This document shows, piece after piece, positions 1-5,379 of a stretch of DNA of 5,686 nt. This stretch comes from Thermogutta sp. (GTDB lineage Bacteria; Planctomycetota; Planctomycetia; Pirellulales; Thermoguttaceae). Location of the stretch: positions 1 through 5,686 of the forward strand of contig JAAZNR010000632.1 of assembly GCA_012798155.1 (NCBI GenBank). Reading direction: 5' to 3'. The position numbers and the translations under genes are program-made. Position 1 is the first letter of the stretch, and each line of letters opens with the position of its first letter. Below the pieces are notes generated by a model. The model did not search any database. It was given only the letters and a program-made list of their open reading frames with translations, and was not told the DNA's origin.

Positions 1-1602
1 CAGCGGGCGCCAGCGCGGGTCCTGGTCGGGGAAAGGGAACTCCGCGGGCAAGTTCTCCAGGTACCCGGCAGCGCGGACGATCTTGAGGGTCTTGCCCTGG
101 GGTGGGCGCTCCCAGCCGCCGCGCGGTCCGCCGACCGCAAGCGGCAGCCCGATCCGCCTCGCCCCGTCCACCACGTTGCGATCCCGGTCGTAGTACATGG
201 GCATGGGGCCGGTGGGCAGACACACCAGCAGCCCCCCGCCCTGCAAGTAGCGCCGCAGCCCGTCGAGCACCTCGCCCGGCCGCTCGGTCCCGTGCTCCAA
301 GGTCTCGTCGCCCGCGTACACGAGGATGGGCATCTGCCGGGCCGCCGCCTCGTCCAGGCCGGCAGTCCCGGCGGGTGAGAGGGACCGGGGCTGGACGCCT
401 TGCTCCAGGAGCCACAGGAGCAGGTCGAGATCGGCCCCCGGCAGCAGGCCTACGCCCGCGCCGCGGAGCTTCCCGAGCGCCGCTTGCTGCTTCTCGGTGA
501 GCGGGGCCTTGGGCTTGGGCCTCTCGGCGGGCGGGCGGGCCGGGGCTTTCTTGAAGCGGGCCGCAAACTCCGCCGTCAACTCCAGGTACTTGTGCCCGAA
601 CTCCGCCGACGGCTCGATCTCGCTCCCCTCGTGCCACTCGTTGAAGGAAGTGATGAGCACCCAGTCGGGCAGGGCGGCGATGGCCGCTTCCCACTGGGCC
701 CGGTACGACTCTCCTTCGAACCGCGCCGCCGCAATACCCGGTTTTCTGATCTTCGTGTCGTCGTAGCCCGGGATCAGGGTGAGCGTGCTGATCCGCCGCC
801 GACGCGCGGCCAGGGCGACCCACTCGGGGAAGGTCTCTTCGCACCAGGTCTTCACGCCGTGCACGTCGCGCCCGGCAAGCGACCCGACGGTGTTGTATGT
901 ATGGATGCCGTCGAAGACCCGCGCGGCGGCGCGGCTCATCTGGTCGCCCAGCAGGACCGCCCCGCCCTCGTATTGCCGATTCACCTGGTCGATGGCTGAA
1001 AGCCACCCGGAAAGGCCCAGCTCACCCACCGCTCGCCCGTAGATGAAGACCACGGGCTTGCCGTCCAGGCGGAGCCACGCCGGGTGTTTGGCGTAGGCCG
1101 TGAGCAGGTCCACGATCTCGCGGGCGGCGTTTTCCGGGGTCTTGTCCCCGCGGACGGTCTCGTAATAGACGGTCACCTCTAGGCCGGCGTTCCGGCAGGC
1201 GTCGAGGATGCGCCCCATGGCCCGGTCGGTGAAGTCGCCGGATCCCCACCAGCTCACGATCCAGCCGTCCAGCCCCGCCTGCTTGGACCACTCGGCGTGT
1301 TTTTCAATGGTCTTCGGGTCGTGGGAGTCGTAAGGGCCTAGCTCGGGATAGTGCGTGCTGGAGGCGATCTGTCGCTCCTTCTCGTCCACGCCTTGCCAGT
1401 GGCTCCACCGGCCGCTCCCGCCCGGCACGCCGGCGTTGCCGTACCACGGATAATAGAAGGCCAGCACCTTCCGCGGGACGTTTTCATACTGCACCGCGGC
1501 GCGCCGCGCGAGGGCCTCGATGGCGGCGTCCTCCTCGGCCGGGGCGGGGAAAGACCAGAGCGCGGTGAGGACAACCGCGGCGAGGATCAGGGTGGATCGC
1601 AT
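1..1602 (-). CDS. Secreted GH99-like glycoside hydrolase (endo-alpha-mannosidase type) with a C-terminal amidotransferase-like domain; partial, 3' end outside window
   Basis: The frame is open without a stop for 534 codons from an ATG at 1602 to the left edge. That ATG has GGAGGT eight bases upstream and begins a Sec signal peptide: hydrophobic residues 4-16 and an A-P-A site at 20-22. Residues 45 to about 350 match GH99-like endo-alpha-mannosidases and mannanases: FYYPWYG at 49-55, RWSHW at 65-69, HYPELGPYDSHD at 84-95, GWIVSWWG at 113-120, and SFNEWHEGSEIEPS at 318-331. In characterised GH99 enzymes the two catalytic carboxylates are glutamates three apart in this last motif, which here would be E321 and E324. 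A Pro/Ala/Lys-rich linker (350-367) leads to a second domain, where LVYAGDE (426-432) and GGGLLVCLP (454-462) resemble the class I glutamine-amidotransferase/ThuA-like fold. Family membership is well supported. The substrate, alpha-mannan or another alpha-linked glycan, is inferred, and full length is unknown. Confidence 0.88.
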   Translation of the reverse strand, partial: MRSTLILAAVVLTALWSFPAPAEEDAAIEALARRAAVQYENVPRKVLAFYYPWYGNAGVPGGSGRWSHWQGVDEKERQIASSTHYPELGPYDSHDPKTIEKHAEWSKQAGLDGWIVSWWGSGDFTDRAMGRILDACRNAGLEVTVYYETVRGDKTPENAAREIVDLLTAYAKHPAWLRLDGKPVVFIYGRAVGELGLSGWLSAIDQVNRQYEGGAVLLGDQMSRAAARVFDGIHTYNTVGSLAGRDVHGVKTWCEETFPEWVALAARRRRISTLTLIPGYDDTKIRKPGIAAARFEGESYRAQWEAAIAALPDWVLITSFNEWHEGSEIEPSAEFGHKYLELTAEFAARFKKAPARPPAERPKPKAPLTEKQQAALGKLRGAGVGLLPGADLDLLLWLLEQGVQPRSLSPAGTAGLDEAAARQMPILVYAGDETLEHGTERPGEVLDGLRRYLQGGGLLVCLPTGPMPMYYDRDRNVVDGARRIGLPLAVGGPRGGWERPPQGKTLKIVRAAGYLENLPAEFPFPDQDPRWRPL

Positions 1603-1610
1603 GGTCGCTT

Positions 1611-1616
1611 ACCTCC
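1611..1616 (-). promoter_or_regulatory. Ribosome binding site of the GH99-like gene
   Basis: On the minus strand this reads GGAGGT, a near-perfect Shine-Dalgarno, eight bases before the ATG at 1602. It fixes the start used for the GH99-like protein and its signal peptide. Confidence 0.8.
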
Positions 1617-1647
1617 GGTTCCTGCGTGAAGTGACTGGGCTTTTCCG

Positions 1648-1677
1648 TTTCCAGGTGCAAACTTTCCAGGTGCAAAC
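1648..1677. repeat. Perfect 15-bp tandem duplication upstream of the GH99-like gene
   Basis: The unit TTTCCAGGTGCAAAC occurs twice back to back (1648-1662 and 1663-1677) without a mismatch. On the minus strand it lies 46-75 bases upstream of the GH99-like start codon, where an operator or a leader-RNA element would be expected. A chance duplication by replication slippage is the simple alternative. Confidence 0.9.
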
Positions 1678-1928
1678 TGCTGAAAAACGGGCGAGCCGCA
1701 ATGACTTGCCGGGGACCAACGCCGAGCTATGCGAGATCGTCAGCGGCCTGAAGGCCGTGTTTCTCGCGTTTCGTACCTGAAATCGAAAAAGCCAAAAAAA
1801 CCGCCGGCCCGAGCTCGCTTCACGAATCGTATGGAGCATTTGAAAGGAGCCTATCGCTGGGCGATTCTCGGGCGGCGGTGTATCGCGGCGGGGGCGGAAA
1901 GCGTCCTCCGCCAGTCAATCGTCAGTCC

Positions 1929-3263
1929 TCAGACGTCCAGCACGTAGCCCTCGCGGTAGTTCGGCTTGACGATCAATTCCAAGCCGGAAACGTTGGTGGA
2001 CTTGAGGTTCTTGGCGTCCCATTCCACTTTCGGGCCGACGCCGGGTTCGTTGGCCACCCAAACCGCCAGGTTACCCAGTAGAACGACTTCGGTAAGCGGG
2101 GAGGCGTAGCCGGGGAAGTTGGACATGGCCGCCTCGCCCCCCTTGATGGCATCGACCCATTCCCGGAAGTGACCCGGCGAGCGACGATATTCGACTTCCG
2201 GAATCTCGACCTCGGGCAAAACCGTGTAACGATCGCAGTAGTCGCCGGGGGCGTACATGGTCGCCTTCTCGCCGATCAGCAGGGCACCGCTGCCGGAGGG
2301 GGCGTCCGGATCGTTGAAGGCGGCGAACAGTTCCTTGTCCGGTCGCTTGCCGCCGTCGTACCACTTCATCTTCAGGGCCGGCCGCCAATCGTTGGCGGGA
2401 AATTCGTACGTGATCACCGACCACTTGGGATAGCTGTCGCGGTTATGGCCGGAGGTCTCGGCCTGCACCGAGATCGGGTCCCGCAGGTCCAGCGCGGCAT
2501 ACGGCATGTTCAGCGTGTGGCAGGCCATGTCGCCCAAGGCCCCGGTGCCGAAATCCCACCAACCGCGCCAGGCGAACGGGTGATAGCCGGGGGCGTAAGG
2601 ACGGAACGGGGCCGGGCCGATCCACTCTTCCCAGTGCAGATACGGCGGGACGGGGGCCTCGGGGGCACGCTCGCCGCCTTGCGGCCAGATGGGCCGATTC
2701 GTCCAGACGTGGACCTCGGTGACGTTGCCCAACACGCCCTTCTTGATGATCGCCGCGGCGCGGCGGAGGGCCTCGTTGGCGGTCCCCTGGTTGCCCATCT
2801 GCGTGGCCACGCCCTTTTCGGCGGCCACTTGGCCCAGCAAGCGGGCTTCGTAGATGGCCTTGGTCAGCGGCTTTTGGCAGAAGCAGTGCATGCCCATCCG
2901 CATGGCCATCAAGGCGGCCGCGGTGTGCGTGTGGTCCGGCGTGGAGATCGTCACCGCGTCGATCTTCTCGCCCATCTCTTCCAGCATTTTACGGAAGTCG
3001 TTGTACTTCTTGGCATCCGGGAACCGCTGGGCGGCCCCGTTCAGCGTGCGATCGTCCACGTCGCAGATGGCGACCATGGCCCCGGAATTGCCGGCGTCGG
3101 CCGAGTCGCTTTGGCCCTTTCCCCCTAAGCCGATCGCGGCGAACTGGATCTTCTCGTTGGGAGATTTGCTCTCTTGGGCCTGCACGCCGCCCGCCACCCA
3201 ATACCCGACGCCGATCGCCGCCGACGTCTGCAAGAACCGCCTTCGACTTGCCTGCAACTTCAT
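1929..3263 (-). CDS. Tat-exported Gfo/Idh/MocA family oxidoreductase
   Basis: A complete 444-residue NAD(P)-dependent sugar or glycoside oxidoreductase of the Gfo/Idh/MocA family, probably acting outside the cytoplasm. The Tat signal is SRRRFLQ at 6-12, a hydrophobic stretch at 14-27, and a likely cut after V-Q-A (27-29). The Rossmann domain spans about 39-155: GLGGKG at 45-50, D68 after the second strand (suggesting NAD), STPDH at 107-111, and CQKPL at 129-133, in which K131 takes the place of the lysine of the usual EKP motif. The C-terminal alpha/beta domain has GDMACH at 244-249, in the place of the conserved catalytic-region histidine. The ATG at 3263 is chosen because AAGGAG lies eight bases upstream and the Tat motif then sits at the normal distance; a TTG seven codons earlier lacks these. 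The Tat route would let the protein fold and bind its cofactor before export. The substrate cannot be read from the sequence; relatives include GH109-type NAD-dependent glycosidases and sugar dehydrogenases. Confidence 0.93.
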   Translation of the reverse strand: MKLQASRRRFLQTSAAIGVGYWVAGGVQAQESKSPNEKIQFAAIGLGGKGQSDSADAGNSGAMVAICDVDDRTLNGAAQRFPDAKKYNDFRKMLEEMGEKIDAVTISTPDHTHTAAALMAMRMGMHCFCQKPLTKAIYEARLLGQVAAEKGVATQMGNQGTANEALRRAAAIIKKGVLGNVTEVHVWTNRPIWPQGGERAPEAPVPPYLHWEEWIGPAPFRPYAPGYHPFAWRGWWDFGTGALGDMACHTLNMPYAALDLRDPISVQAETSGHNRDSYPKWSVITYEFPANDWRPALKMKWYDGGKRPDKELFAAFNDPDAPSGSGALLIGEKATMYAPGDYCDRYTVLPEVEIPEVEYRRSPGHFREWVDAIKGGEAAMSNFPGYASPLTEVVLLGNLAVWVANEPGVGPKVEWDAKNLKSTNVSGLELIVKPNYREGYVLDV

Positions 3264-3271
3264 CGCAATCA

Positions 3272-3277
3272 CTCCTT
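3272..3277 (-). promoter_or_regulatory. Ribosome binding site that decides the oxidoreductase start
   Basis: On the minus strand this reads AAGGAG, eight bases before the ATG at 3263. It lies inside the longer open frame that would begin at TTG 3284, so it favours the shorter product beginning MKLQASRRRF. Confidence 0.78.
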
Positions 3278-3667
3278 CCGTCAAAGAAAGCTTGAACTCA
3301 CCAGCGACACCGCCGAATGCCCCTTACCTTAATCCGCGGCTTGACCGTCGGCAAGCCTGGCCCAAGCACCCTCCGCCGTTTTTCTGAAAGCGCGAGCGAC
3401 GCAGGTCGCACCGGAGACTCGCGTCCCGATGCCTTGACCCTTTGCGAGAAACGACTCGTACCACGCCGCGATCGTCTTTCATCATCTCGACGTGCCGGGC
3501 TGTGTTTGCAGGAGGGAAACCGATTTAGGCGGGCCGCAACGACTACAGGCTCCATGATAACACAGAGCGACCGCGCCGTGCCATACTGTCGCGAACCGTT
3601 CCCGCAAGCCGGGATTGCGCGGCCTTGCCGTGCTGAAAGCGACCGAGCCGCCGGATTCCTGAAAGCC

Positions 3668-3698
3668 GAGCCGCGGGCGTGAGCCGGCGGTGGAAGCG
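3668..3698. repeat. 31-bp palindromic repeat, copy 1 (degenerate)
   Basis: Begins GAGCCGCGGGCG and ends GGCGGTGGAAGCG, matching copies 2 and 3 in length and layout. The inverted arms CCGCGGGC and GCCGGCGG have one mismatch in eight. It is the most diverged of the three copies and starts 44 bases before copy 2. Confidence 0.72.
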
Positions 3699-3711
3699 CA
3701 CGACACAACTC

Positions 3712-3742
3712 GAGCCACCAGCGTTAGCCGGTGGTGGAAGCC
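3712..3742. repeat. 31-bp palindromic repeat, copy 2
   Basis: Begins GAGCCACCAGCG and ends GGTGGTGGAAGCC. The arms CCACCAGC (3715-3722) and GCCGGTGG (3727-3734) flank the loop GTTA. The one imperfect pair would be A/C in plus-strand RNA but a G-U wobble in minus-strand RNA. Sequences of this form recur between planctomycete genes, from general recollection. Confidence 0.85.
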
Positions 3743-3777
3743 ATGCGCCATCGTCCAAATCGTGGGCACGTTCTCCA

Positions 3778-3797
3778 CCTCGGGCTGACGCCCGAGG
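3778..3797. repeat. Perfect 8-bp hairpin of a second type
   Basis: CCTCGGGC, loop TGAC, GCCCGAGG: every arm base pairs. It lies between copies 2 and 3 of the 31-bp repeat and has the same plan, an 8-bp stem with a 4-base loop, but a different stem sequence. No T-run follows on either strand, so it is not called a terminator. Confidence 0.85.
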
Positions 3798-3846
3798 CTC
3801 CCGTTCTCGCGTTGCGCAATAGGTTTTCGTTTTGCACAAGTCCCGC

Positions 3847-3877
3847 GAGCCACCAGCGTAAGCTGGTGGTGGAAGCG
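3847..3877. repeat. 31-bp palindromic repeat, copy 3 (perfect stem)
   Basis: Begins GAGCCACCAGCG and ends GGTGGTGGAAGCG. The arms CCACCAGC (3850-3857) and GCTGGTGG (3862-3869) pair perfectly around the loop GTAA. The first twelve bases equal those of copy 2, and the arm change C to T at 3864 restores full pairing. Confidence 0.87.
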
Positions 3878-3879
3878 CC

Positions 3880-3911
3880 GCGGAGCGATCCGTCTGGGGG
3901 CTTCGCTCCGC
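3880..3911. repeat. 9-bp perfect inverted repeat with 14-base loop
   Basis: GCGGAGCGA at 3880-3888 pairs fully with TCGCTCCGC at 3903-3911, and the loop contains GGGGG. It starts three bases after copy 3 of the palindromic repeat and ends where the C-rich block begins. It has no T-run and no gene ends next to it, so a terminator role is not supported. Confidence 0.8.
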
Positions 3912-4135
3912 TACGACCCCAGCCACCCGGCCCCTCCCCCGGCCGCCCGGCCCTTTTGAACCAGCCGGCCAGCCCAGCTAGCCGGCCGCTCTCCCAGCCA
4001 TTGGACCCGTTTGACGCCGCCGCCCAGCCCTTTTGTACCGGCCGGCCGGCCCAGCCACCCGGCCGCTACGACCCCTGCCACCCGGCCGCTCGCCCGGCCA
4101 CCGGAGCCTTTTGACGCAGTCACCCGGCCGCGACA
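3911..4135. repeat. C-rich low-complexity block with degenerate internal repeats
   Basis: About 225 bases built from permutations of CCAGCC, ACCCGG, CCGGCCG and CCCTTTTG. A 22-bp stretch starting CTACGACCCC at 3911 recurs at 4066 with one mismatch, 155 bases apart. CCTTTTG, or CCGTTTG in the second case, appears near 3952, 4007, 4029 and 4107. The plus strand is strongly biased to C over G. Frames through it encode only Pro/Ala/Arg-rich sequence. The repeats are irregular in spacing, so this is not a clean tandem array and not CRISPR. Confidence 0.75.
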
Positions 4136-4147
4136 CGCCGTCGAAAG

Positions 4148-4180
4148 CGTGTTCTACACTACAATATCGCTATGACATAG
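4148..4180 (+). promoter_or_regulatory. Possible promoter region of manA
   Basis: TACAAT at 4160-4165 resembles a -10 element and lies in the first AT-richer patch after the C-rich block, 72 bases upstream of the manA start. No convincing -35 hexamer is present at 16-18 bases. An alternative -10, TATGAC, is at 4171-4176. The call is weak. Confidence 0.3.
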
Positions 4181-4237
4181 AATCCGCCGTGATATGGCTC
4201 CAGGGCCCGCCGCAGTCCGCACCGCCGAGGCCACGGA

Positions 4238-5233
4238 ATGGAACCGATCGTTTTTCAGCCTTTCTTTCGGCCGCAAATCTGGGGCGGCAGGCGGCTTGCC
4301 GCACATTTGAACAAGCCGCTTCCGCCCGAGGGACGCTACGGCGAAACGTGGGAAATCAGCGGCCACCCGCTGCACGTGTCCGTGGTTGCTCGGGGGCCGT
4401 GGGCGGGTACGCCGCTACCCGAGCTGTGGCGACGGCACGCGGGGGAAATCTGGGGCCATGCCGGGCCGTGCCCCGAGACCTTCCCCTGGTTGATCAAGTT
4501 TCTGGACTGCGAGGACCTGCTCTCCGTGCAAGTTCACCCGGACGACGCCGCGGCCGACCGCTTCCGCCCCGGCGAACGAGGCAAAACCGAGGCCTGGGTC
4601 GTCCTTCACGCCAAACCGGGGGCGATCCTCTACACCGGCTTGCTCCCCGGCATCGACGCCGCCGCGCTGCGGCAGGCTTTGGACGAGGGCACCGTGGAAC
4701 GCTGCCTGCACGGCTTTCATCCTCGGCCGGGAGACTGCGTCTATCTCCGGGCGGGGACCGTGCACGCGGCGGGCGGCGGCGTCTTGCTGGCCGAGATCCA
4801 ACAACCCAGCGACGCCACGCTGCGGCTCTTCGATTGGAACCGCTTAGGGCCGGACGGCAAGCCGCGACCGCTCCATCGCGATGCGGCCTTGGCCGCGACC
4901 GACTGGAGTCTGGGACCGGTGCTTCCGCGCCGCGACGAGCCGGGCAAATCGGGACATGCCGTCTTGCTAGATTGCCCGTTCTTCCGCATCCACCGCATCC
5001 GCCTGCCGGCCGGCGAGCAAGCGTGCTTGGCGGGCTTTCGGGGCGGGATGGCCGTGTGGACCGTCGTCCGCGGCGAGGCCGTCCTCCGCACGTCGCAAGG
5101 CCGTTACCGATTTCCCTTGGGGGTCACGGTGCTGGTCCCCGCGGCGTGCGAAGTCGAAGCCTGGGAAAACGAAGGCCGGGAAGGGGCGACCCTCTTGGGC
5201 TATACCCCTCCCGGCTGCCGGCTCTCGCGATGA
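4238..5233 (+). CDS. manA: Class I mannose-6-phosphate isomerase
   Basis: Interconverts mannose 6-phosphate and fructose 6-phosphate in the cytoplasm, using one bound divalent metal. At 331 residues it has the length of the short Bacillus-type class I enzymes (about 315). Visible landmarks are FFRPQIWGG at 9-17, GETWEIS at 35-41, FPWLIKFLD at 82-90, VQVHPDD at 97-103, KTEAW at 116-120, GTVHAAGGG at 173-181, and QQPSDATLRLFDW at 188-200. By family knowledge the metal ligands are Q98, H100, E118 and H176, all present, and R196 matches the conserved active-site arginine. The C-terminal cupin part (about 240-331) is more diverged. The ATG at 4238 has only a weak GAGG at 4227-4230, seven bases upstream, but the protein begins at the usual place for the family. 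There is no signal peptide. It is transcribed divergently from the oxidoreductase and convergently with the next gene. Confidence 0.95.
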   Translation: MEPIVFQPFFRPQIWGGRRLAAHLNKPLPPEGRYGETWEISGHPLHVSVVARGPWAGTPLPELWRRHAGEIWGHAGPCPETFPWLIKFLDCEDLLSVQVHPDDAAADRFRPGERGKTEAWVVLHAKPGAILYTGLLPGIDAAALRQALDEGTVERCLHGFHPRPGDCVYLRAGTVHAAGGGVLLAEIQQPSDATLRLFDWNRLGPDGKPRPLHRDAALAATDWSLGPVLPRRDEPGKSGHAVLLDCPFFRIHRIRLPAGEQACLAGFRGGMAVWTVVRGEAVLRTSQGRYRFPLGVTVLVPAACEVEAWENEGREGATLLGYTPPGCRLSR

Positions 5234-5320
5234 CGTGATCCGCGGACTCTTTCACGCCACGATCTATCCGCCGGCGGACGCGAGGAGCGTCGCGCCTGCG
5301 TCGTCGTCTCCGCCGATTTT

Positions 5321-5373
5321 CATCCGAGGCATCCGCGTTTCATCGGAGGTATCCGCTCATCGGAGATATCCGC
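5321..5373. repeat. Three imperfect copies of a 16-bp repeat between convergent genes
   Basis: The copies are CATCCGAGGCATCCGC (5321-5336), CATCGGAGGTATCCGC (5341-5356) and CATCGGAGATATCCGC (5358-5373), with spacers of four bases and one base. The third is close to a palindrome (CGGAGATATCCG) and is followed by GGCGGAT, which gives ATCCGC-G-GCGGAT and overlaps the stop codon of the downstream minus-strand gene. The array sits in the 146-base convergent gap where transcription of both genes must stop. No classic hairpin with a T-run is seen. Confidence 0.82.
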
Positions 5374-5379
5374 GGCGGA

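Larger units (their letters stand above)
1603..1928. other. 326-base intergenic gap between the oxidoreductase and the GH99-like gene
   Basis: No credible gene is seen here; short open frames have no family resemblance or ribosome site. The gap holds a 15-bp tandem duplication (1648-1677), a small palindrome CGGCCTGAAGGCCG at 1744-1757 (5-bp stem, 4-base loop), and two A-tracts at 1786-1790 and 1794-1800 that read as T-runs on the minus strand, downstream of the oxidoreductase. The T-runs follow a GC-rich stretch, but I could not fold a clean hairpin directly before them, so a terminator is possible but not called. The size of the gap suggests that the GH99-like gene has its own promoter. Confidence 0.6.
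3264..4237. other. 974-base divergent intergenic region rich in repeats, no credible gene
   Basis: This region separates the minus-strand oxidoreductase from the plus-strand manA, so promoters for both should lie at its two ends. Open frames of 120-136 codons exist on both strands, but they overlap one another, carry no recognisable domain, and in part simply translate the palindromic repeats into phrases such as PPPANAGGS. From 3298 to about 3660 I see only small inverted repeats: GGCTTG/CAAGCC at 3338-3343 and 3352-3357, and CGCAA/TTGCG at 3603-3607 and 3615-3619. From 3668 to 3911 there are four stronger repeat or hairpin elements, and from 3911 to about 4135 a C-rich low-complexity block. 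A more AT-rich patch follows at about 4150-4197, just before manA. Confidence 0.75.

Noticed and set aside
102..1042. Several overlapping plus-strand open frames of 87-199 codons
   Set aside because: They lie antisense to the GH99-like gene, whose minus-strand frame is continuous and full of family motifs.
1786..1800. Rho-independent terminator for the oxidoreductase on the minus strand
   Set aside because: T-runs are present on that strand, but no stable stem-loop could be drawn immediately before them, and they lie about 130 bases past the stop codon.
2169..3128. A 319-codon plus-strand open frame opposite the oxidoreductase
   Set aside because: It lies antisense to a well-supported gene, has no family resemblance, and arises from the high-GC codon pattern.
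3282..3284. TTG as the start of the oxidoreductase
   Set aside because: The AAGGAG at 3272-3277 lies downstream of it and is ideally spaced for the ATG at 3263, which also places the Tat motif near the N-terminus.
3668..3877. CRISPR array
   Set aside because: There are only three copies with unequal spacing (44 and 135 bases between starts), with a different hairpin between two of them, diverged repeats and no cas gene.
3298..4123. Open frames of 70-136 codons on both strands in the divergent gap
   Set aside because: They overlap each other, have compositionally odd sequence, and partly translate the palindromic repeats and the C-rich block; none has a good ribosome site or a recognisable domain.
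4033..5238. A 401-codon plus-strand open frame overlapping nearly all of manA in another frame
   Set aside because: It is longer than manA, but it is Arg/Pro/Gly-rich without a recognisable domain, while the 4238-5233 frame carries all mannose-6-phosphate isomerase motifs. It is a high-GC shadow frame.
5277..5291. Terminator hairpin GACGC/GCGTC after manA
   Set aside because: The stem is only five pairs, and no T-run follows on either strand.
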